Source of the DNA: Bacteroidales bacterium
GTDB taxonomy: Bacteria; Bacteroidota; Bacteroidia; Bacteroidales; B18-G4
Length of the DNA: 5,124 bases
Assembly: GCA_030618905.1 (NCBI GenBank)
Contig: JAUXCL010000181.1
Span: forward strand, 1-5,124
Direction of reading: 5' to 3'
Part shown: positions 1 through 4,050 of the stretch, one piece after another
Layout of the letters: every line of letters starts with the position of its first letter
How positions within the stretch are numbered: the stretch's first letter is position 1
The notes under the pieces: model-generated
Seen by the model: the letters and a program-made list of their open reading frames with translations, nothing else
Databases searched by the model: none
Told to the model about the DNA's origin: nothing
Program-made: the position numbers and the translations under genes

Positions 1-77
1 CTATAACCTATAACCTATAACTTATAACCTATAACTTATAACCTATAACCTATAACCTATAACCTATAACTTATAAC
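1..77. repeat. Tandem array of eleven 7-bp units (YTATAAC)
   Basis: Eleven uninterrupted heptamers fill the left edge. Eight read CTATAAC and three (units 4, 6 and 11) read TTATAAC, so the only variation is C/T at the first base. The array may continue beyond the window. It ends about 22 bp before the -33 element of the rpsF promoter, so it lies upstream of the promoter and not in the transcript. The unit length of 7 excludes a coding repeat. No function can be read from the sequence; an AT-rich upstream element or a neutral microsatellite are both possible. Confidence 0.95.
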
Positions 78-98
78 TATTAAAAACCCCCTCCAGAG

Positions 99-129
99 TT
101 TGCGGTTTACAAATAATTTCCTAATTTTG
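99..129 (+). promoter_or_regulatory. Bacteroidota-type promoter of the rpsF operon
   Basis: TTTG at 99-102 and TAATTTTG at 122-129 are separated by 19 bp. This matches the established Bacteroidota consensus (-33 TTTG, -7 TAnnTTTG, spacer about 19-21). Transcription would begin near 135-137 and leave a leader of about 37 nt before the rpsF ATG at 173. The leader is very AT-rich, with an AT-only inverted repeat (138-145 with 154-161), and has no Shine-Dalgarno site. Confidence 0.75.
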
Positions 130-172
130 CACTCCATTTTAAAAACCAATAAATTTTTAAACACAACAGAAA

Positions 173-532
173 ATGACAAATCAGTATGAAACCGTTTTCA
201 TTATGACTCCCGTTTTGTCTGATGAACAGATGAAGGAAACGGTTGATAAGTTCAGGAAATACCTGAAGGACAAAGGCGCTGAGATAGTCTTTGATGATGA
301 TTGGGGGCTGAGAAAGCTGGCATATCCCATTCACAAAAAATCAACTGGATTCTATCATCTTCTCGAATACAAAGCAGAAGGTGATCTGATTGACAACATG
401 GAAGTTGCCTTCCGTCGTGATGAACGCGTTATCCGTTTCCTTACCGTGAAACTGGACAAGCACGCAGTAACGTACAATGAAAAGAAACGCCGGATAGCAA
501 AAGAAAAGAAAGAAAAAGAAACAGTTGAATAA
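173..532 (+). CDS. rpsF: 30S ribosomal protein bS6
   Basis: The 119-residue product is bS6, a small-subunit protein that binds 16S rRNA as a heterodimer with bS18 on the platform. The single ferredoxin-like domain spans about residues 4-97, opening with YETVFIMTPVLS. Family-typical segments are WGLRKLAYPI (44-53), STGFYHLLEY (57-66) and RRDERVIRFLTVKL (81-94). A lysine/glutamate-rich tail follows from about 103 and is probably disordered. Length is normal for the family. The ATG at 173 is the first in frame and is preceded by an A-rich stretch without a Shine-Dalgarno site, as usual in Bacteroidota. It is the first gene of an operon, 18 bp before rpsR. In Flavobacterium ribosomes bS6 is one of three proteins (with bS18 and bS21) that bury the anti-Shine-Dalgarno end of 16S rRNA. 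Confidence 0.98.
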   Translation: MTNQYETVFIMTPVLSDEQMKETVDKFRKYLKDKGAEIVFDDDWGLRKLAYPIHKKSTGFYHLLEYKAEGDLIDNMEVAFRRDERVIRFLTVKLDKHAVTYNEKKRRIAKEKKEKETVE

Positions 533-550
533 GCATTAAAATTAAAAACA

Positions 551-820
551 ATGGCAAGTAGCAATTCTGAAATTAAGTATTTAACCCCCATCACTGTTGA
601 CACCAAGAAGAAAAAGTATTGCCGTTTCAAAAAAAGCGGCATCAAGTATATAGATTACAAAGATGCTAACTTCCTCTTGAAATTTGTAAACGAACAGGGG
701 AAAATCCTTCCCAGAAGGATTACCGGTACTTCAACAAAATATCAAAAGAAGGTTTCACAAGCCATTAAGCGTGCAAGACATCTTGCGTTGATGCCTTATG
801 TTGCAGACCTTTTAAAATAA
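551..820 (+). CDS. rpsR: 30S ribosomal protein bS18
   Basis: The 89-residue product is bS18, the bS6 partner on the 30S platform. Visible family features are the basic KKKKYCRFKKSGI stretch (19-31), the core IDYKDANFLLKFVNEQGKIL (34-53) continuing into PRRITGT (54-60), and the C-terminal helix with AIKRARHLALMPY (71-83). Length and start agree with Bacteroidota homologues, which begin with a short tail ending in YLTP. The start at 551 has an A-rich leader (ATTAAAAACA) and no Shine-Dalgarno site. The gene lies 18 bp after rpsF and 12 bp before rplI, so co-transcription is very likely. The last two bases of its TAA stop form part of the rplI Shine-Dalgarno site. Confidence 0.98.
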   Translation: MASSNSEIKYLTPITVDTKKKKYCRFKKSGIKYIDYKDANFLLKFVNEQGKILPRRITGTSTKYQKKVSQAIKRARHLALMPYVADLLK

Positions 821-826
821 GGAGGA
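819..826 (+). promoter_or_regulatory. Strong Shine-Dalgarno site of rplI
   Basis: AAGGAGGA overlaps the rpsR stop codon and lies 6-7 nt before the rplI ATG, the ideal spacing. Seven bases (AAGGAGG) can pair with the usual 16S rRNA tail. The starts of rpsF, rpsR, the M28 peptidase and gtrA show no comparable site, so this one stands out in a lineage where Shine-Dalgarno use is generally weak. It also fixes the rplI start. Confidence 0.85.
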
Positions 827-832
827 ATAAAG

Positions 833-1282
833 ATGGAAGTAATCTTAAAACAAGATATACCAAACCTGGGCTATAAAAACGACCTGATCAAAGTCAAAGC
901 AGGTTACGCCCGCAATTACCTGATCCCAAAAGGCCTGGCTATGAATGCCACAGAAACGAACAAGAAAGTGCTGGCAGAAGTTGTTAAGCAGAAATCTTTC
1001 AAAGAAGAGAAGATCAGGAAAGAAGCTGAAACTCTTGCTCAAGCTTTGGAAGGTCTTGAACTCAAAATCGGTGCCAAGGCAGGAACCTCAGGGAAGATCT
1101 TTGGTTCTGTAAATGCCCTGCAGATCTCCAATGCCATCAAGGAAAATCACAATTTGGAAATCGACCGTAAGATAATTATCGTAGATGGTGAGGCCATTAA
1201 AGAGCTCGGAGTTCACACTGCTAAGGTAAAACTGCACAAGGAAGTAGAAGTAGACTTGAAATTTGAAGTGATTGCAGAATAA
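833..1282 (+). CDS. rplI: 50S ribosomal protein bL9
   Basis: The 149-residue product is bL9, a large-subunit protein that binds 23S rRNA near the L1 stalk and projects a second domain outward on a long helix. The full bL9 signature is present at residues 13-34: G13, N16, V21, G24-Y25, N28-Y29-L30 and G34. A charged linker helix rich in K and E follows (about 44-75). The C-terminal domain (about 76-149) includes AGTSGKIFGSVNALQI. Length is the family norm. It is the last gene of the rpsF operon, and its start is set by a strong Shine-Dalgarno site. Its stop lies 2 bp from the stop of the convergent gtrA-like gene, and no intrinsic terminator is visible near the end. Confidence 0.98.
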   Translation: MEVILKQDIPNLGYKNDLIKVKAGYARNYLIPKGLAMNATETNKKVLAEVVKQKSFKEEKIRKEAETLAQALEGLELKIGAKAGTSGKIFGSVNALQISNAIKENHNLEIDRKIIIVDGEAIKELGVHTAKVKLHKEVEVDLKFEVIAE

Positions 1283-1284
1283 GC

Positions 1285-1689
1285 CTAGATCGTCTGATTA
1301 AAGGTAATGAAGTAGTTAGCAAGAAAATTCCAGATTGTCACAATCCCTATGGCAATCAGTTTTGCCACGTAGAAATTCAACTTAAACCTTGAATGGAACA
1401 GCCATAAGAACAGGTTGTTCAATCCTAAACCGATGAGTGAGATCACCAGGAACTCGGTATATTCCCATGCAATATCGGGATTATCGCTTTCAAAGGTCCA
1501 GATCCTGTTTAAGATATAATTCGTTGAAGCTGCAATGGTAAAACCAATGGAATTGGAGATGTATTTCTGTACTTTGAATACCTCCTTAAACAAATAGGTA
1601 AATCCATAGTCTACAATCACGCCCGTAGCGCCCACAGCTGCAAACTTGAGGAATTTAAAGAGGAAAGCCTTTGTCAGGAAGTCGAGCAT
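1285..1689 (-). CDS. GtrA-family four-helix membrane protein
   Basis: The 134-residue hydrophobic protein belongs to the GtrA-like family (PF04138). Four membrane segments are apparent at about 14-35, 44-63, 78-98 and 107-127. Hallmarks are KFAAVGATGVIVDYG near the N-terminus and NYILNRIWTF (57-66) after helix 2. The related NFLANYFITF (121-130) follows helix 4, showing the two-fold internal repeat of this family. Known members help move polyprenyl-phosphate-linked sugars across the inner membrane for O-antigen or cell-wall glycan decoration; the substrate here cannot be told. No glycosyltransferase gene is adjacent, so context does not help. The start at 1689 is the first ATG after an in-frame stop at about 1729-1731, with no Shine-Dalgarno site. 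It could be transcribed with the upstream M28 gene (202-bp gap) or from its own promoter within the repeats. Confidence 0.9.
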   Translation of the reverse strand: MLDFLTKAFLFKFLKFAAVGATGVIVDYGFTYLFKEVFKVQKYISNSIGFTIAASTNYILNRIWTFESDNPDIAWEYTEFLVISLIGLGLNNLFLWLFHSRFKLNFYVAKLIAIGIVTIWNFLANYFITFNQTI

Positions 1690-1700
1690 AGGTTGGTTGT

Positions 1701-1740
1701 ACTGATAAATTGCTAAACTGATAAATTGTTAAATTGTCAT
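1701..1740. repeat. Degenerate 8-bp tandem repeats (5 units)
   Basis: Five consecutive octamers can be set in register: ACTGATAA, ATTGCTAA, ACTGATAA, ATTGTTAA and ATTGTCAT. Seen as a longer unit, it is a 16-bp direct repeat (1701-1716 and 1717-1732) with one mismatch. It lies 11 bp from the gtrA-like start codon, so it would be in the leader or promoter of that minus-strand gene. Confidence 0.8.
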
Positions 1741-1744
1741 CAGG

Positions 1745-1792
1745 ATCATAGTATCATAGTATCATAGTATCATAGTACCATAGTATCATAGT
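1745..1792. repeat. Six 8-bp tandem repeats (ATCATAGT)
   Basis: Six contiguous octamers occur; five are exactly ATCATAGT and the fifth (1777-1784) is ACCATAGT. A 4-bp spacer (CAGG) separates them from the preceding degenerate octamers. Near identity of the units suggests recent slippage or expansion. It lies between the M28 peptidase stop and the gtrA-like start. Confidence 0.95.
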
Positions 1793-1803
1793 GCGAAAGT
1801 TAT

Positions 1804-1894
1804 TGTCAACTGTCAACTGCCAATTTTCCAATTATCCAGCATCTAGTATCCAGCATCTAGTATCCAGTATCTAGTATCCAGTATCTAGAATCTA
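1804..1894. repeat. Thirteen heptamers in register, ending on the M28 stop codon
   Basis: The tract is 91 bp and can be read as 13 heptads in unbroken phase. It starts TGTCAAC, TGTCAAC, TGCCAAT, TTTCCAA, TTATCCA, then alternates GYATCTA and GTATCCA, and ends GAATCTA. The right part (1834-1889) is also four 14-bp units, ATCCAGY plus ATCTAGW. The last heptad contains the complete stop triplet of the minus-strand M28 gene (1892-1894), so the array touches the coding sequence. Sequence drifts gradually along the array while the 7-bp period is kept. Confidence 0.85.
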
Positions 1895-3670
1895 CAACTG
1901 AATAAGCAGGACTTTCTTTTCCCCATCTCGCATCACATCAACCGTAATAATCTGTCCTGGTTCAAGTTTCTTAAGCCGATTCATATAATCGTAGATGTCA
2001 TTTACCTGCTTGCCATCAAGGGCAACGATGACATCTCCCTTTTCCATACCCCCTGCAAATGCCGGTCCGTCCTGTCTTACGCCACCCACTCCAAGACCTT
2101 TCACCTCGGTAGCTGTAAAATCAGGCATGATGCCCAGGGTAACCTTAAAACGCATAGACCTGCGTCCTTTTTCCTTAGCTCCGGCTTCCTGGAAAGTCAA
2201 GGCTTCATCCCGGTTAGCAATGGAATAAACCAATGCATAGGAATAATCTGACACCAGCTTCTGACCCTCAAAATTGATGAATTCCACATCGTCAACCGGT
2301 GTATGGTAATCTTCGTGTACCCCGGTATTAATAAAGAAAACCGGGATATTACTGGCATAAAACGGGGCATGGTCGGAAGGGCCAAAGCCTTCCGGGGATA
2401 ATCTCAGGTCCAGTTCATAATCCACTCCTGTGGCCTTAATGATCTCCTCAGATTCTACTGAGGTTCCGCTGCCCCCTACCATGACCACCTTTCCATCATT
2501 CAGGCGCCCGATCATGTCAAAATTGACCATGGCAATGATCTTATCCTTATCTACGAGGGGATTATCGTTAAAATATTTACTGCCCAGGAGCCCCATTTCT
2601 TCTGCTCCGAATGCCATTGCAATCACGCTTCTCTTTAAATTATCTTTGTTGGCTGCCAACCTTTCAGCAATCTCTATCACACCTGCCACACCTGAAGCAT
2701 TGTCATCCGCTCCATTATGTACAGCAATCGTATCCGGCATCCTGGAACCGGATCCCCATCCTCCCATGCCAAGGTGGTCGTAATGGGCACCGATTATAAT
2801 AAACTCATTTTTTAATACAGGGTCACTGCCTTCAACCATGCCAAGTACATTCTGGGTCCTGACCCTGTCGTAATGGAGTAATGTTTTGTTTTCAACCGTC
2901 AGGCCCAACTCAAAAGACATGGACATTCTCTCATTATTCAATAAAGACTCCAACTGCTTAATTGTCTTTTCTGATTCCTTGAGCATTGCATCCGCAATTT
3001 CCCGCTTGACATGCAGCACAACGATCCCGGCATTGGAATTTGAACGGTCGTAATACAGCGACACAAGGGGGTCCTTTGCATCCCATTTAGGTCCTGATAC
3101 GAATATAACTCCTGCCGCACCTTTATCTCTGGCAGCAAGCACCTTGTCCCTGTCGCCACTAAATGGCATATAATTGCTATTGGTATTATCCGGTTCCGGG
3201 TCGCCTCTCAGGATCATGACCCACTTAGCGGTCACATCAAGATCCTGGTAATCATTCCATATTAAAGTATCGCTGTCAATCTCAAAACCATAGCCGGCAA
3301 ATACAATATCAGCACTCACCTCATCGCTTTTGGAATAAGCAAATGGCATGTATTCTTCTTCAGCTTTTACCTGAACACCATTAAAACTTAAATAATTGCC
3401 TTCCTCCAGGCTGACAGAGGTGGTCACCTCAAAAAACTGAAAGCCATCTTCGCCCAGGGGTAAAAGCCCGGCTTTTTGAAATTGCTCATTAATATAAGTA
3501 GCAGCAATAAAGCCCTCATCAGTACCGGGCAGACGGCCCTTAAGGGAATCTGAAGCCAGAAATTCCAGGTGGGATTCAAGTTCTTTTACTGTAATCTCTT
3601 CCTGTGCGAAAGTGATGGTGCTGATGATCTGCATGATGACCAGCAATGAAATTGTCTTTGTTAAGCTCAT
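1892..3670 (-). CDS. Exported M28-family zinc aminopeptidase with PA-like and PDZ domains
   Basis: This 592-residue metallopeptidase probably removes N-terminal residues from peptides in the periplasm or outside the cell. A Sec signal peptide covers residues 1-22, with likely cleavage at TFA|QEE; no lipobox and no T9SS tail are present. A PA-like insert spans roughly 112-245 (IVFAGYGF, later AARDKGAAGVIFVSG). The M28 catalytic domain holds all expected two-zinc residues by family comparison: H296 in GAHYDHLG, bridging D322 in GADDNASG, E357 (base) and E358 (zinc) in FGAEEMG, D385 in NFDMIG and H456 in DYHTP. A PDZ domain follows at about 505-592, with the ligand-loop-like TLGIMPD and GMEKGDVIVALDGKQV. 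The ATG at 3670 is supported by the signal peptide directly after it. A TAATTTTG box lies 17 bp upstream. Substrate is unknown. Confidence 0.95.
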   Translation of the reverse strand: MSLTKTISLLVIMQIISTITFAQEEITVKELESHLEFLASDSLKGRLPGTDEGFIAATYINEQFQKAGLLPLGEDGFQFFEVTTSVSLEEGNYLSFNGVQVKAEEEYMPFAYSKSDEVSADIVFAGYGFEIDSDTLIWNDYQDLDVTAKWVMILRGDPEPDNTNSNYMPFSGDRDKVLAARDKGAAGVIFVSGPKWDAKDPLVSLYYDRSNSNAGIVVLHVKREIADAMLKESEKTIKQLESLLNNERMSMSFELGLTVENKTLLHYDRVRTQNVLGMVEGSDPVLKNEFIIIGAHYDHLGMGGWGSGSRMPDTIAVHNGADDNASGVAGVIEIAERLAANKDNLKRSVIAMAFGAEEMGLLGSKYFNDNPLVDKDKIIAMVNFDMIGRLNDGKVVMVGGSGTSVESEEIIKATGVDYELDLRLSPEGFGPSDHAPFYASNIPVFFINTGVHEDYHTPVDDVEFINFEGQKLVSDYSYALVYSIANRDEALTFQEAGAKEKGRRSMRFKVTLGIMPDFTATEVKGLGVGGVRQDGPAFAGGMEKGDVIVALDGKQVNDIYDYMNRLKKLEPGQIITVDVMRDGEKKVLLIQL

Positions 3671-3687
3671 AATGTGTGGATTTGATA

Positions 3688-3695
3688 CAAAATTA
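3688..3695 (-). promoter_or_regulatory. -7 box for the M28 peptidase gene
   Basis: On the minus strand this reads TAATTTTG, a perfect TAnnTTTG and identical to the rpsF -7 box. It ends 17 bp before the peptidase ATG, giving a leader of only about 12 nt. No clear TTTG lies at the expected -33 position, so the promoter is a partial match. Confidence 0.5.
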
Positions 3696-3781
3696 CATAT
3701 TTTCCTTAAGCCTTTTGCTTATGGTTTTACTGATGTCTGCTTTGAGGAAATATTCGGAAACCAAAACAGGTATAAATACTC

Positions 3782-3789
3782 TAATTTTG
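3782..3789 (+). promoter_or_regulatory. -7 box for a possible small RNA
   Basis: TAATTTTG on the plus strand, preceded by C as in the rpsF promoter, matches the Bacteroidota TAnnTTTG element. Transcription would begin near 3795-3797. No TTTG is found about 19-21 bp upstream, which weakens the case. No plus-strand protein gene follows, but an intrinsic terminator does at 3931-3956. Confidence 0.4.
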
Positions 3790-3795
3790 AGAATA

Positions 3796-3956
3796 GTTTC
3801 CCATTTTGGGAAAAATAAGCACCTCCAGTGTCAATTCAAGACACTGATAAACAGCAACCAACAATAATGGCACTGAATTTGGATTATATAGTGCGTTATA
3901 TTAAGATTTGGTTTTGTTTATTTTTTAGGGCCGTCCGTCAAGGACGGTTTTTTTTT
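3796..3956 (+). ncRNA. Candidate small structured RNA of about 160 nt
   Basis: The interval lies between a plus-strand -7 box (3782-3789) and a strong plus-strand terminator (3931-3956), with no credible protein gene inside. It can form a 5' hairpin (TTTCCC 3797-3802 with GGGAAA 3808-3813). A perfect 7-bp hairpin follows (CAGTGTC 3826-3832 with GACACTG 3840-3846, 7-nt loop), then a weaker 5-bp pairing (GCACT 3870-3874 with AGTGC 3890-3894), then the terminator stem. CACCTCC at 3820-3826, the same as the anti-Shine-Dalgarno core of 16S rRNA, lies between the first two hairpins. It does not match tmRNA, SRP RNA or RNase P RNA as far as can be recognised by eye. The remnant of a lost gene would be the main alternative. 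Confidence 0.4.
3931..3956 (+). terminator. Plus-strand intrinsic terminator
   Basis: CCGTCC (3931-3936) pairs perfectly with GGACGG (3942-3947) across a 5-nt loop and is followed at once by nine T (3948-3956). The opposite strand has A's before the stem and no T run after it, so it works only for plus-strand transcripts. The nearest upstream plus-strand protein gene is rplI, about 2.6 kb away beyond two minus-strand genes, which points to a local transcript. Confidence 0.85.
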
Positions 3957-3967
3957 GCTTACCCCTC

Positions 3968-3987
3968 TGTCCGCCCGAAGGCGGACA
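3968..3987 (-). other. Perfect 8-bp hairpin with a UUCG loop on the minus strand
   Basis: TGTCCGCC (3968-3975) and GGCGGACA (3980-3987) are perfect complements around the plus-strand loop CGAA. On the minus strand the loop becomes C(UUCG)G, one of the most stable known RNA tetraloops. There is no T run after it in either direction, so it is not itself an intrinsic terminator. It lies between two terminators that face each other. Confidence 0.7.
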
Positions 3988-4000
3988 TCTCCCCTGAAGG

Positions 4001-4028
4001 AAAAAAGCCTCCCATCCGGAAGGCTTTT
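4001..4028 (-). terminator. Minus-strand intrinsic terminator of the T9SS cargo gene
   Basis: Read on the minus strand, AAAAGCCTTCC (from 4028 down to 4018) pairs with GGGAGGCTTTT (4013 to 4003) around a 4-nt loop, and the T run extends to 4001. One pair is a G-U wobble that exists only in minus-strand RNA; the plus-strand version has a C-A mismatch there. This supports minus-strand use. It begins 22 bp after the stop of the gene ending at 4051. Confidence 0.85.
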
Positions 4029-4050
4029 CATATTTATGATTTAAAATAGC

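Larger units (their letters stand above)
3671..4050. other. 380-bp intergenic region with signals but no protein gene
   Basis: Open frames here are short, run through the terminator hairpins and show no family resemblance. The region holds a minus-strand -7 box for the peptidase, a plus-strand -7 box, a series of inverted repeats, a plus-strand terminator, a UUCG hairpin and a minus-strand terminator; these are listed separately. No tandem repeats like those on the left half of the window are present. Confidence 0.8.

Noticed and set aside
1..77. CRISPR array or telomere-like end
   Set aside because: Units are 7 bp with no spacers, so it is not CRISPR. Nothing else suggests a linear replicon end.
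355..645. Minus-strand open frame of 96 codons over the rpsF-rpsR junction
   Set aside because: It is antisense to two certain ribosomal genes, and its phenylalanine/serine-rich runs are complements of lysine codons.
1745..1894. Insertion-sequence end, attachment site or iteron origin
   Set aside because: No transposase, integrase or replication gene is near, there are no terminal inverted repeats, and units of 7-8 bp are shorter than typical iterons.
2430..2783. Plus-strand open frame of 117 codons inside the M28 gene
   Set aside because: It lies antisense to the M28 catalytic motifs, which explain the sequence fully. Its composition (many S, P, L, A) is that of a shadow frame.
3797..3813. 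TTTCCC-ATTTT-GGGAAA as an intrinsic terminator
   Set aside because: No T run follows on either strand (AAATAAG on plus, CTATTC on minus). It is better seen as a simple hairpin.
3828..4049. Plus-strand open frame of 73 codons in the intergenic region, with a hydrophobic stretch from an inner ATG at 3867
   Set aside because: It reads through the plus-strand terminator, its T run, the UUCG hairpin and the minus-strand terminator, and resembles no known protein. The hydrophobic stretch comes from T-rich DNA.
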